The notes under the pieces were generated by a model, which did no database searches, had not been told where the DNA came from, and saw only the letters and a list, made by a program, of their open reading frames with translations. Shown here in pieces: positions 34,001-43,511 of a stretch of DNA of 45,487 nt. A program made the translations under genes and the position numbers. Each line of letters begins with the position of its first letter. Within the stretch, counting starts at the first letter, position 1. This DNA comes from Thermodesulfovibrio sp. N1 (GTDB taxonomy: Bacteria > Nitrospirota > Thermodesulfovibrionia > Thermodesulfovibrionales > Thermodesulfovibrionaceae): positions 1-45,487 of the forward strand of contig NZ_MAVV01000010.1 of assembly GCF_001707915.1 (NCBI RefSeq), written 5' to 3'.

Positions 34001-36547
34001 CTATTCCTTAGGGATATGTTGTCTTATGAAATCTTCAGTAAACATTTCTGCTACTGAATCATTAAATAAAACCATATCAAGCTGTTTTGTATAAGCTGTA
34101 AGTTTTCCCAGTACTTCAAGATTTTTCTCAATTTTAAGTGAGGGATATTTTGTTGTTATGGCATCAATTACGTCTTCTTTTACTACTACCTTAAATCCTA
34201 ATTTTTTCAATATCTCTGTTATAAGTTTTACTCTTCGTAATCTTCTATCAATTGCAGCTCCTCCACCTTTGAAGAAAAATTTTATATAGTTATCATTAAT
34301 TTTATCTCCAGCATAGGCTTCAATTAATGAAAAATGATATCCGAGTCTTATGCTAAAATTCATATAATTTTTTGTAACTATGCAGAAACTTTTTTTCCCA
34401 GTCTCCCTTAGTTGTTCTTCAGGAATTGTGGCTGTGTTTGCAATCATTCCAAGAAATCCTTTTGTATCAATTGGTGGTGGGTCAGGCCATTTCATAGATG
34501 TCATCCCTTTTAGTATTGCTTTGAAGGGTATTGAAAAAATATCATCTAAAGTCGCCTTTTTAATATTTTCCTTTAATCCATCGCAAATATCAAGAACTAA
34601 AACACCAATGGGAATTCCAGCTATTAATGGTACAGCATGAATTTCACTGTCATATTTATCCCAGAGAGTAAACATTTCATACATTACCATTTCATGACAG
34701 TATCTTGTTATATCATGAAAGGTTTGACAATTTTCAATTTTAAAGTTTTCAGAGGTTGGATCAACAAGATTTAATGAGATAATTAATTTTGATACATTTT
34801 GTAGAATTCTATATATCTGTGTTTCTTCTATATCTTTTTTACTCTTTTTCGAGATTTCTAATAGCTCTTTGACTTTGCCTTCATAAACAACGCAATTGTA
34901 AGCATCAACTGTTATTTCTTGTTCAGGTTTTATGATTTTTGTTGCATTTTCAGTATTAATTATCATTGGCACTCTATATTCTCTTGCTATTGATGAAACA
35001 TGCTCTGTTTGACAACCTGAATCTATAATTATAGCAGAGGCTTTATTCATTATTAGAACATAACTTGGATCAGTATGTTTAGCTACCAATATATATCCTT
35101 CAGGGAAATTTGCAATATCTTCTTCATCTTTTAGTAAAAAAGCTTTTCCATAGCCAACACCCCTACAAGCAATAGAACCATTGTCAAGTATTACAGTGTA
35201 TCCTGAAAGTCTTGTTGGTAAAGGAGCTTTATATTCTAAAGAGGTTTCTAATACTCTAAGAAGTCTTGTCTGTAGAATAAAGATTTTTCCATTCTTATCA
35301 ATAGCCCACTCAATATCTTGAGGGTTTTTCATAAATAATTTTCTATAGTCATTCCCATCTTAGCTAACTCAATTACTTGTTCATCGGACAAGGAAAATTC
35401 GCTTATTTCTTCACTAAGAGGGATTACATCTATATCTCCATTTGTTTTGCAGATTAAAATTTTGTTCTGTTTACCCAAAAATTTCTCAGAGATATATAAT
35501 TTATCTCTATTAATAGAAAAATTATCAGGTGTTACTTCTCCATCTACTACTAATTTACCAAGTCCTTTCACAGAGTTTATTAATAAATTTCCACTTTCAG
35601 GATTATTAGGGTCTTTAGTATACATAACTCCTCCCGCATAGGCATCAATCATAGGTAAAACACCCACAGCCATAACCATTTCTTTTTCAGAAAATCCCTT
35701 TGTTTTGTAATAAAAGACAGCTCTTGGATTAAATAAACTTGCAATGACTTCCTTATACTTTTGAATTATTTCGTTTTCAGGAACATTAAGAAAAGAAGAG
35801 TACTGACCAGCAAAACTAAAATAGGAATCTTCGTGAATAGCACTACTTCTGACAGATACATTACACTTTTTGTTAATTTTATTACATAGTTTTTCATAGG
35901 AGGATTTAATTGATAATTCAATTTCCTCAGGTAATGGGGAGTTTATGATTAATTCTTTAATTTTTTGACATGTTGACTCTAATTCATCGAATTTATTGAT
36001 GTTTATTTTTTCTATTAAATCATTTATTTTGTTCTTTAAATCGTTAAATTCTAAAAATTTTAAGTAGGCATATGATGTTATAACAAAACCTTCTGGTGTT
36101 GGAATATTTAGACTTTTTTTAATTTCTGCAAGATTAGCCATTTTCCCCCCTGCAACTGTCACCATATCCTTAGAAAGTGACTCAAGAGGCAATGTAAAAT
36201 CTGTTACAGGAATTTCAATTTTATGGGAGATTGTGTTTTCTATCTTTTCTTTAATTTTTTCATAGATTTCATATAAACCATGGTATTTGTTATCTGCAAG
36301 TGAATTTAACAATTTTATAATCTTTAGAACTCCTTCAGATGTCTTTTCTACATTTGATTTTATAAATTGAATATCAAATAAATATTCTCCTGATAATTTT
36401 TCGCTTAATTCAGCCATTAAGGTAAGCACTTCATTGTTAGTGTTAAGTAGTTCTTGGAAAAGGAAATATTTTTTCTCTAAGCAAAGCCTTCATTTCTTCC
36501 TGTTTTTCTTTCCATTTTTTTGAAAAAATTGAGAATATACTACCCAT
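34001..36547 (-). pseudogene. PEP-synthase-like protein with unusual C-terminus, two frameshifts
   Basis: Three minus-strand frames make one 848-residue protein. It begins at ATG 36545-36547 (MGSIFSIFSKKWKEKQEEM), shifts at an A6 run (plus-strand T6, 36469-36474), continues as FLFQELLNTNNEVLTLM, and shifts again at about 35333-35335 where one T seems missing between IENY and MKNPQDIEWAIDK. The PPDK N-terminal ATP-binding domain shows AGGKMANLAEI and SVRSSAIHEDS. The phosphohistidine domain has GCQTEHVSSIAREYRVP, with His kept in a variant of the usual TSHAA motif. The final roughly 270 residues do not look like the PEP-binding TIM barrel of true PEP synthase. Substrate is unknown. TATAAT (36553-36558, minus strand) ends 5 bases before the ATG. 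Confidence 0.8.
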
Positions 36548-36591
36548 ATCTAATTATAAACTTTTTTAATGAGATTATTACATAATTTTTT

Positions 36592-36662
36592 TTGACAAAA
36601 TTATAAAATTTTATTATTATTTAATATCATAATAATATAATAACATTATAACATTATAACAA
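36592..36662 (+). promoter_or_regulatory. Promoter and repeat operator candidate for the gntR gene
   Basis: TTGACA (36592-36597) and TATTAT (36615-36620) are separated by exactly 17 bases. Between the -10 and the ribosome site lies a tandem repeat of ATAACATT-type units (about 36637-36660) that could be an operator for the GntR regulator. The region is shared with the divergent PEP-synthase-like gene, so one regulator could control both. Confidence 0.6.
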
Positions 36663-36682
36663 TAAAAAGGAGTATAAGAAAA

Positions 36683-37415
36683 ATGGAAGAATTTTTAAGA
36701 AGAGATGAACATGAAAAGCTGTATCTAAAGTTATATGAAATATTAAAAATGAAAATTGAAAAAGGAGAGTGGACAGTAGGAATCCAGATACCTACAGAAG
36801 AACAATTATGTAAAAATTATGATGTCAGTAGGGCAACAGTTAGAAATGCTATATCAGAACTTGTAAGAGAAGGCTATTTAAAGAGAATTCAAGGTAAAGG
36901 GACCTTTGTTGTTAAAAAAGTCACGCCAAGAGAATCAATTACTATTAATCTTAAAGATATCATGAAAGAACATGGAACTTTTTTACACAAAAGTGTTAGC
37001 TAAAACAGTAATGACACCTCCTGAAGAAATTGTTAATAAGCTTGAGTTGTCAGATCCTACAACGCATCTTATATATATAAACAGATTATGTTACCTAAAT
37101 GATGAACCTACTATTATACAGTATTCTTATATTCCCTATAAAATTTGTCCTTCTCTTATTGATGAAGACCTTGAAAAAAATTTTCTCATTGATATCATCG
37201 AAAGAAAATGTAACTATACTATTACCCATATCCATAATCATATAGGTATTTCATATCTAAATGAAAGGGAGCAGGAATTACTAAATTCCAGAGATAATCC
37301 AGTTGCTTTAACTCTTGAACAATTTTATTATTCCTATGACAAAAAGATTTATTACAATCAGACTCTTAAGAAAAATGACGATGTGAAATTATTTGTAGAA
37401 TTAAGATTGTACTGA
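36683..37415 (+). pseudogene. GntR/HutC-family transcriptional regulator, one frameshift in a T6 run
   Basis: The first frame (36683-37003) encodes the winged helix: LKMKIEKGEWTVGIQIPTEE, VSRATVRNAISELVREGYL and IQGKGTFVV. It shifts at the T6 run 36979-36984. Dropping one T joins it to the frame ending at 37415 as EHGTF-YTKVLAKTVMTPPEE, which continues as a UTRA effector-binding domain. The joined length of 243 residues is normal for HutC-type regulators. It has a strong promoter and an AAAGGAG ribosome site. It probably regulates the divergent PEP-synthase-like gene or the downstream CBS/transporter genes. Effector unknown. Confidence 0.88.
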
Positions 37416-37460
37416 AACTTTATTAAGGTTCCCTAAAATAACATTTAAGGAGGTATTAAG

Positions 37461-37985
37461 ATGAAAGAAGAAAAGAAAGTTAGAGATTTAATGGTAAGTG
37501 TCTTTGATTATCCACACATACCTTACTGGTTTACTATTAGGCAGGCAATAAGTATTATGAAAAAATCCTTTATTGAGAGTGAAAAGACAATATTACCACA
37601 GGTTATTTTTGTATTTAATGAGAAATACGATTTGCTTGGAACGATTACACCATTCGAAATTGTAAAAGGACTTGAGCCAAAGATGAAAATGGTTTCTATT
37701 AAAGATGCTGATGTAATTTATTACGACGAAAACTCTTTAACAGAAGTAGAGGCAAGCCTTTTTAGCTCTGAAGTAAAAGAAAAGGTAGAAAGACCTGTGA
37801 GTGAAATCATGGTTTCAGCAAAAGTATTCATTTCTCCCAATGCCTCTGTTATTAAGGCTGGTTTTTTAATGATTCATCATAAATTATCTGTATTGCCAGT
37901 GATTGAAAATAATAAGTTCGTTGGAGTAATACGCATGCTTGATGTGTTTAATGAGATTTCAAAAATAATTCTTGAGGAGGTGTAA
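37461..37985 (+). CDS. Tandem CBS-domain protein
   Basis: This 174-residue soluble protein has two CBS modules. The first has VRDLMVSVFDYPHIPYWF and VFNEKYDLLGTITPFEIV. The second has VSEIMVSAKVFISPNASVIKAG and LSVLPVIENNKFVGVIRMLDV. CBS pairs bind adenine nucleotides and gate partner proteins. The transporter gene starts 1 base after its stop, so it may be an energy-sensing regulator of that transporter. AAGGAGG precedes the ATG. Confidence 0.9.
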   Translation: MKEEKKVRDLMVSVFDYPHIPYWFTIRQAISIMKKSFIESEKTILPQVIFVFNEKYDLLGTITPFEIVKGLEPKMKMVSIKDADVIYYDENSLTEVEASLFSSEVKEKVERPVSEIMVSAKVFISPNASVIKAGFLMIHHKLSVLPVIENNKFVGVIRMLDVFNEISKIILEEV

Positions 37986-37986
37986 C

Positions 37987-39483
37987 ATGGCAGAAAAAGA
38001 TTTTGATAAGTCAAAAGGATTACCACCACCTCCACCTGAAATTAAAGTTGCACCAGAAGTTGAGGAGCATCCTCCGGCACCTGAAAAACCAGTGAAAAAC
38101 ATTATTTTATCTGTTATTATTTCAATAGGAATTGGTGTTCTAATAGCTTTACTTCCAACACCAGAAGGTCTTTCACCAGAAGGACACAAATTTTTGGCCT
38201 TACTGATAACTGTAATTTTATTGTGGGTTACAGAGGCTATTCCAATAGGAGTGACAGCATTACTTGCAGCTGCGGGTTTAATACTTTTTAAAATTCAACC
38301 AGGTCCACAGGCATGGATGCCCTTTGCAAGTCCTGCTGTTATGTTCGTTTTGATGATTATGATGTTTGGTGTAGTTTTGAATGAAGCAGGTGTTGCCAAA
38401 AGAATTCTTTTTCTAATCATAAGAGCTGCTGGAACAAATGTAAAAAAATTAAGTCTATTTATGGCTGTATCTGCTACCATGCTTTCAACAGTATTTCATG
38501 ATGCAACAATTACTATAATTTTAATATTCTGTATGTTACCAGTTTTAACTGCTATGGGAATTACTCCACAGAAAAGTAATAATTTTAGTAAATTCTTTAT
38601 ATTGTTAATTCCTCTTGCTGCATCTGCAGGAGGATTTGGAACACTTCTTGGTGGTGGTAGAAATCCTGTAATGGTTGAGGTTTTAGAAAAGGTTACAGGA
38701 TATAAAATGGGATTTATGGAATTTTTGGTTTGCAATTTACCTCTTGCTTTAGTAACTGGATTTGCTACATGGTTAATTGTTTACATTATTTTCCCACCTA
38801 AAGTCAAGGAGATTCCTTTGGCTGCCTTAGGAGAGAAATTGCCACCAATGGGTAAAAAGGAAAAAGGGGTTATAGGATTTTTTGCCCTTGCTTTCATTCT
38901 TTGGTCACTTACTGATATTACAAAAGTTCATTATAGCGTAGTTGCTGCCTTAGTTTTAGCTCTTATTTTTGGATTCAGACTTGTAAGTGCCTCTGAAGTG
39001 TTTAAAAAATTCCCCTGGGAGTCATGGATTGTCTTTGGAGCAGGAGTATCATTAGGAACAGCAATGCTTGATACAGGAGCTGGTAAATGGATAGCTACCC
39101 AGTTTTTACCAATGCTTGAGGGTAAACCCTGGCCCATTGTATTTGCAGGAGCCGGGTTATTAGGAGCATTTATGTCGAGTTTTATGTCTAATTCAGCAGC
39201 TACAGCTCTTATACTACCTATTACAATTCCAATGGCTCAGGCACTTGGTATTCCAGAAGCAGCTATAGCTTTATCTGCTCCTATTACAACATCATTTATA
39301 ATGCTCGTAATTGGATGCCCACCTACAATAATTGCATACAGTACTGGTTATTTCAGTCAGTTTGAATTTGTAAAGGTGGCAGTTCCTTGGGCTATATTGA
39401 TGATTATAGTAGTTACAATTAGTGCAGCTATTTACTGGCCCTTGACTGTATTTCCAGAACTACCATTTTTGGGAATTAAATAA
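37987..39483 (+). CDS. DASS/SLC13-family anion (dicarboxylate) : Na+ symporter
   Basis: This 498-residue membrane protein has about twelve helices. Family signatures are VTEAIPIGVTALLAA, TVFHDATITIILI, LLGGGRNPVMVEVL, the re-entrant SFMSNSAATALILPIT, and IGCPPTIIAYSTGYFS. DASS members import C4-dicarboxylates, citrate or sulfate with Na+. The N-terminus carries a Pro-rich cytoplasmic extension (LPPPPPEIKVAPEVEEHPPA) of about 40 residues, unusual for the family. I chose ATG 37987 because GAGGAGGTG lies upstream. It follows the CBS gene by 1 base. Confidence 0.93.
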   Translation: MAEKDFDKSKGLPPPPPEIKVAPEVEEHPPAPEKPVKNIILSVIISIGIGVLIALLPTPEGLSPEGHKFLALLITVILLWVTEAIPIGVTALLAAAGLILFKIQPGPQAWMPFASPAVMFVLMIMMFGVVLNEAGVAKRILFLIIRAAGTNVKKLSLFMAVSATMLSTVFHDATITIILIFCMLPVLTAMGITPQKSNNFSKFFILLIPLAASAGGFGTLLGGGRNPVMVEVLEKVTGYKMGFMEFLVCNLPLALVTGFATWLIVYIIFPPKVKEIPLAALGEKLPPMGKKEKGVIGFFALAFILWSLTDITKVHYSVVAALVLALIFGFRLVSASEVFKKFPWESWIVFGAGVSLGTAMLDTGAGKWIATQFLPMLEGKPWPIVFAGAGLLGAFMSSFMSNSAATALILPITIPMAQALGIPEAAIALSAPITTSFIMLVIGCPPTIIAYSTGYFSQFEFVKVAVPWAILMIIVVTISAAIYWPLTVFPELPFLGIK

Positions 39484-39491
39484 TTCCTAAG

Positions 39492-39518
39492 GGAGAGAGG
39501 GCATTTCCCCCTCTCTCC
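39492..39518. terminator. Strong hairpin between the DASS and Mrp operons
   Basis: GGAGAGAGGG (39492-39501) pairs perfectly with CCCTCTCTCC (39509-39518) over a 7-base loop, 8 bases after the transporter stop. It lacks a U-tract (followed by TAAAGG), so it may be a weak terminator or a 3'-end protecting or processing hairpin. Confidence 0.5.
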
Positions 39519-39541
39519 TAAAGGATTAAATGAGGTGATAT

Positions 39542-40042
39542 ATGAGAAGAGAAATTGTAACATTTCTGATACTTTTTCTATTATGGCTCATATTTTCAGG
39601 AATGTTTGATGCCTTTCATCTTGCTTTGGGAGTTGTATCTTGCTTAATTGTCACTTTAATATCAGGTGATTTAATTTTTCAAAATGAAAGATTTACGATG
39701 AATCACATAAAAGAGGGTATAAGATTTATTAAATATCTACCTTGGTTAATCTATCAAATAATTCTCGCAAATATTCATGTTGCCTATCTTGTTTTGCACC
39801 CAAAAATGCCAATAGAACCTATAATTATTGCATATAAGGCAAAATTAAAAAGAGATATTTCAAAGGTTGTTTTTTCTCAATCAATAATACTTACACCAGG
39901 AACTATAACAATGGATATAGTTGACGATACTTTTATAGTTCACTGCATCAGCAAAAAAGTAGCCGATGACCTCTTTACAGGAGAAATGGAACAAAGAATT
40001 GCCGATGTATTTGAACGAGAAAATACTAAAAGGAGTTTGTAA
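39542..40042 (+). CDS. Mrp/Mnh-type antiporter subunit E
   Basis: This 166-residue protein has two or three N-terminal membrane helices (FLILFLLWLIFSGMF), then a cytoplasmic domain with the MnhE hallmarks VFSQSIILTPGTITMDI and FIVHCI. It is a structural subunit of the Na+/H+ antiporter complex in the membrane. GAGGTG precedes the ATG. It leads the operon; the F subunit starts 1 base after its stop. Confidence 0.93.
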   Translation: MRREIVTFLILFLLWLIFSGMFDAFHLALGVVSCLIVTLISGDLIFQNERFTMNHIKEGIRFIKYLPWLIYQIILANIHVAYLVLHPKMPIEPIIIAYKAKLKRDISKVVFSQSIILTPGTITMDIVDDTFIVHCISKKVADDLFTGEMEQRIADVFERENTKRSL

Positions 40043-40043
40043 C

Positions 40044-40352
40044 ATGGAGAATTTCTTCATATTCACAATAATTGTTATAGGAATTCTTGTAATTTTATGC
40101 CTTTACAGGGCTATTTTTGGTCCTACTGTTATGGATAGAATTGTAGCGGTTGGTGTTATAGGGACCAAAACAACGGTTATTTTAGTTCTCATAGGTATTT
40201 ATTATAAGAGAGTGGAAATGTTTGTTGACATATCTTTAGCCTATGCTCTTTTGAACTTCATTGCCACATTAGCAGCATCAAAATTTTTTAGAACAAGAAA
40301 GAGTATTCTACCAGGAACGAAATTTATGAAAGACAGGGAGGCAGAGAAATGA
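40044..40352 (+). CDS. Mrp/Mnh-type antiporter subunit F
   Basis: This 102-residue protein has three membrane helices with the subunit F motif YRAIFGPTVMDRIVAVGVIGT. ATG 40044 is chosen because AAAGGAG lies upstream and it follows the E stop; an earlier in-frame ATG would overlap the E gene by 77 bases. It overlaps G by 4 bases. Confidence 0.93.
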   Translation: MENFFIFTIIVIGILVILCLYRAIFGPTVMDRIVAVGVIGTKTTVILVLIGIYYKRVEMFVDISLAYALLNFIATLAASKFFRTRKSILPGTKFMKDREAEK

Positions 40353-40690
40353 TAGTTGAGTATATAATAGATGCTTTTGTTATTATACTCGTTCTCTTAG
40401 GTTTATTTTTCCTCTTCACAGCAACTGTTGGACTTCTTAGATTTCCTGATTTTTATTGTAAGCTTCAGGCTACGGGTAAGGGAGATACTTTAGGAGCGAT
40501 TCTGATACTTTTAGGTGTTATTTTATATAACCTTCATGATTTTTCTTTAAATAATTTCCTTGTTTGCCTAAAGATATTATTCATCATCATATTCATATTT
40601 CATGCTAATCCTGTAGCAACTCATGCTATTACAAAGGCTGGATTAGATGCGGATGTAAAACCTTTGACAAAGGAGGATATTAGAAAATGA
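40349..40690 (+). CDS. Mrp/Mnh-type antiporter subunit G
   Basis: This 113-residue protein has three membrane helices with the subunit G signature ATVGLLRFPDFYCKLQATGKGDTLGA and HANPVATHAITKA. It overlaps F and the following subunit by 4 bases each, consistent with tight coupling and fixed stoichiometry. Confidence 0.94.
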   Translation: MIVEYIIDAFVIILVLLGLFFLFTATVGLLRFPDFYCKLQATGKGDTLGAILILLGVILYNLHDFSLNNFLVCLKILFIIIFIFHANPVATHAITKAGLDADVKPLTKEDIRK

Positions 40691-40932
40691 TATGGATAGT
40701 AGACATACTTTTATTAACTATCGTAGTAATATGCGCTATAGGCGCAATATATGTTAAGGATCTTTTAAGTTCTGCCATTCTCTTGGGTGCTTATAGCTTC
40801 TTAATGTGTTTACTTTGGACCGAGATGGGAGCTGTTGATGTTGCTTTTACCGAAGCTGCAGTAGGTGCAGGGATAAGCACAGCTTTCTTTATAGGAGCTA
40901 TATATCAAACTACAAGGAGGACTAAAGATTGA
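40687..40932 (+). CDS. MbhD-like antiporter subunit (DUF4040)
   Basis: This 81-residue protein has two or three helices with LLSSAILLGAYSFLMCLLW and GAVDVAFTEAAVGAGIST, matching the part of MrpA that corresponds to MbhD and NuoJ. Here it is a separate gene, as in membrane-bound hydrogenase-type (Mbh) and split Mrp systems. It overlaps G and the next gene by 4 bases. Confidence 0.85.
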   Translation: MIWIVDILLLTIVVICAIGAIYVKDLLSSAILLGAYSFLMCLLWTEMGAVDVAFTEAAVGAGISTAFFIGAIYQTTRRTKD

Positions 40933-41213
40933 AAGTTTTGGCATTAATAATAGTAATATTAACGGGAAGTTTATTAATTTATAGCAGTCTTGATATGCCA
41001 GATTGGGGAGATCCAAATTCTCCTGCAAGTACTCATGTTTCACCAAGGTATATTGAAAAAACAATTGAAGAAACTGCAACTCCAAATGCTGTAACATCAG
41101 TACTTGCTGATTACAGAGGTTATGATACCTTAGGTGAGACAGTTGTTATTTTTACTGCTGCTGTTGTATGCATTTTACTTTTAAGGAGGTTTGAAGATGA
41201 TAAGACTCATTGA
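40929..41213 (+). CDS. MbhE-like antiporter subunit (MrpA C-terminal part)
   Basis: This 94-residue protein has an N-terminal membrane helix, a polar loop, then NAVTSVLADYRGYDTLGETVVIFTAA, the signature of MrpA-C/MbhE. The start is TTG (40929-40931), overlapping the previous stop as TTGA and preceded by AAGGAGG. The non-ATG start is supported by this site. Confidence 0.85.
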   Translation: MKVLALIIVILTGSLLIYSSLDMPDWGDPNSPASTHVSPRYIEKTIEETATPNAVTSVLADYRGYDTLGETVVIFTAAVVCILLLRRFEDDKTH

Positions 41214-41652
41214 AGACCTTCATATCCAGTTTGTTTGTAGAATTATGGTCCCTCTAATTCAATTTTTTGCCTTATATGTTATAGCGCATGGACATTATAG
41301 TCCTGGAGGAGGATTTCAGGGTGGATGTATTTTAGGAGCTTCCTTCATATTAATGATGATTGCCTATGATATTGAATATGTAAAAAAGAGATTTCCAGAG
41401 AAGTTTAACACTTTTATGGTAGCCTTTGGTGTATTTTTGTATGCTGCAATTGGAGCACTTTGCTTGATATTAGGAGCTGAATATCTTAATTATGGAATTC
41501 TTCATAAGATTCTTCCAGCTGATCCAGTCAAGGTAAGAGCCCTTGGAACATTAGGAATAGAAATAGGTGTTGGAATTACAGTAAGTGCGGTTATGTTGTC
41601 TATTTTTCTTAATCTATCTACCTTTGGTAAACATGAAAAAAGTGAGGTTTAA
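41197..41652 (+). CDS. Mrp/Mnh-type antiporter subunit B
   Basis: This 151-residue membrane protein has the MnhB motif ALYVIAHGHYSPGGGFQGGCILGAS. ATG 41197 is chosen since AAGGAGGT (41183-41190) lies 6 bases upstream; the TTG 6 bases earlier would be too close. It overlaps the preceding gene by 17 bases. Confidence 0.93.
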   Translation: MIRLIEDLHIQFVCRIMVPLIQFFALYVIAHGHYSPGGGFQGGCILGASFILMMIAYDIEYVKKRFPEKFNTFMVAFGVFLYAAIGALCLILGAEYLNYGILHKILPADPVKVRALGTLGIEIGVGITVSAVMLSIFLNLSTFGKHEKSEV

Positions 41653-41655
41653 ACC

Positions 41656-42030
41656 ATGGAAATTATAATAGGTAAGTATAATTACTGGATTTATATTGCT
41701 TTAATGATGATAGGATTTTATGCAATGATTGCAAAAAGAAATTTAGTTAAAAAAATTGTAGGGATGAATATTTTTCAAACAGCTATAATTCTTTATTTCA
41801 TATCAACAGCCTATAAAAAAAATGCGACCATTCCGATATTGATTAAATCTCAAGAGGTTATTGATGTAACACAGTATGTTAATCCATTGCCCCATGTTTT
41901 GATGCTCACAGCAATAGTCGTTATGGTAAGTACATTTGGTGTTGCTCTGGCAGTCATAGTAATGCTCTATAAGAAATACAAAACCCTTGAAGAAGATGAA
42001 ATAATTGAAATTTTGAGGGAGAAAAAATGA
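41656..42030 (+). CDS. Mrp/Mnh-type antiporter subunit C (NuoK-like)
   Basis: This 124-residue protein has three helices. IALMMIGFYAMIAKRNLVKKIVGMNIFQTA and PLPHVLMLTAIVVMVSTFGVALAV are the NuoK/MnhC features, and the Pro-His-Ala/Val-Leu-Thr-Ala-Ile-Val motif is clear. It overlaps the D subunit by 4 bases. Confidence 0.92.
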   Translation: MEIIIGKYNYWIYIALMMIGFYAMIAKRNLVKKIVGMNIFQTAIILYFISTAYKKNATIPILIKSQEVIDVTQYVNPLPHVLMLTAIVVMVSTFGVALAVIVMLYKKYKTLEEDEIIEILREKK

Positions 42031-43508
42031 ATCTGTCAGAACATTCATCAATTTTGATTGTTGTTGTTCCTTTAATTGCTTCATTTCTAAATGTCTTTAT
42101 TGGACTGTGGAGGAGGTCTCTATGCTATCCCTTATTTTTACTGGCATTGGTAATTTGTGGATTTTTATCCATTGATCTAATTCAGAATATTATTAATAAT
42201 GGTACGATAAGATATAAACTTGGTGGTTGGATGCCTCCGTGGGGCATTGAATATGTTGTTGACCATCTTAATGCTTATGTTATTCTTATTGTCTCTTTTA
42301 TAAGTCTATTGGTAGCTATATATTCAAAGAGAAGTCTGGAAAAGGAGTTAGAGGAATCAAAACTTCCCTATTTTTATTCAACTTACTTATTACTTGTTAC
42401 AGGACTTTTAGGAATCACGGTTACAGGGGATATTTTCAATCTTTTTGTATTCTTAGAAATTGCCTCTTTGGCTGGTTATGCCCTGATAGCAATTGGAGAA
42501 AATAGGTCAGTTTTGGCAAGTTTTAATTATATAATAATGGGAACAATTGGCGCATGTTTCTATCTTTTAGGAGTGGGATATATATACATCATTACAGGCT
42601 CTTTGAATATGCTCGATATAGCTCAATTACTTCCTAAACTTTATGAATCGAAGGTTACTCTTGCAGCTTTTGCATTTTTGGTGGTAGGCGTAGCTATTAA
42701 AATTGCTCTTTTTCCTCTTCATAGATGGTTACCAGATGCTTATACCTATGCTCCTTCAGCAGTCAGTGTATTAGCTTCTGCAACTATGACAAAGGTTGGA
42801 ATATATGTTCTCATAAGAATTTCTTTTACTATATTTGAACCTAATTTTTCAAAAGATATTATTCCTGCAGGAACTATTCTTGTTTGGTGGTCAACGATAG
42901 CAATAATTTTTGGTAGTATTTTAGCTCTTGGACAAATTGATTTTAAAAGAACACTCTCATATATTTTGATTGCTGAAGTTGGTTATATGGTCTTGGGCGT
43001 TAATCTTGGGAATAAAGAAGGATTTATTGGTGCGGTCTTGCATATATTGAATGATGCATTAATGATTGCCTGTCTGTTTATGGTTACAGGAGGTATTTAC
43101 TATTACCTAAAATCGAGAAATATAGAAGACTTTGTAGGATTAAATAAAAAAATGCCACTCAGTATGGCATCCTTCAGCATCGTAGCCCTATCAATGATCG
43201 GCATTCCACCTACAGCAGGATTTTTTAGTAAATGGTACCTTATAATTGGAGCAATTAAAGCAGAACAGTGGATTGCAGTTATTGCTCTTTTGTTTAGTAG
43301 TTTAGTGAATGCCATAATTTTCTTTAGAATACTTGAAAAAATATATTTTAAAAAGGGTAATTCAACAAAAGATATAAATGTCAAAGAGGTGCCTGTTAGC
43401 ATGCTAATACCAATTCTTATATTGGCTACTTCAGTTATTCTGGTTGGTCTATTTAGTGGAAAAATTATTTCTTCAATAATTCAGTTTACTGTTCCCGGAG
43501 GATTTTAA
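42027..43508 (+). CDS. Mrp/Mnh-type antiporter subunit D, first copy
   Basis: This 493-residue, about fourteen-helix proton-channel subunit is of the NuoN/NuoM/MrpD family. Key segments are TGDIFNLFVFLEIASLAGYAL (with the conserved Glu), FPLHRWLPDAYTYAPSAVSVLASATMTKVG (the channel Lys/His region) and SMIGIPPTAGFFSKWYL. It is a proton or Na+ translocating core subunit. Confidence 0.93.
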   Translation: MNLSEHSSILIVVVPLIASFLNVFIGLWRRSLCYPLFLLALVICGFLSIDLIQNIINNGTIRYKLGGWMPPWGIEYVVDHLNAYVILIVSFISLLVAIYSKRSLEKELEESKLPYFYSTYLLLVTGLLGITVTGDIFNLFVFLEIASLAGYALIAIGENRSVLASFNYIIMGTIGACFYLLGVGYIYIITGSLNMLDIAQLLPKLYESKVTLAAFAFLVVGVAIKIALFPLHRWLPDAYTYAPSAVSVLASATMTKVGIYVLIRISFTIFEPNFSKDIIPAGTILVWWSTIAIIFGSILALGQIDFKRTLSYILIAEVGYMVLGVNLGNKEGFIGAVLHILNDALMIACLFMVTGGIYYYLKSRNIEDFVGLNKKMPLSMASFSIVALSMIGIPPTAGFFSKWYLIIGAIKAEQWIAVIALLFSSLVNAIIFFRILEKIYFKKGNSTKDINVKEVPVSMLIPILILATSVILVGLFSGKIISSIIQFTVPGGF

Positions 43509-43511
43509 GCC

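Noticed and set aside
35329-35335. Programmed frameshift or true two-subunit gene at the TTATGA overlap in the PEP-synthase-like gene
   Set aside because: The overlap could be a stop/start coupling, but the junction falls inside the conserved segment before PQDIEWA, and the same gene has another shift near its start. A lost base is simpler. Not fully excluded.
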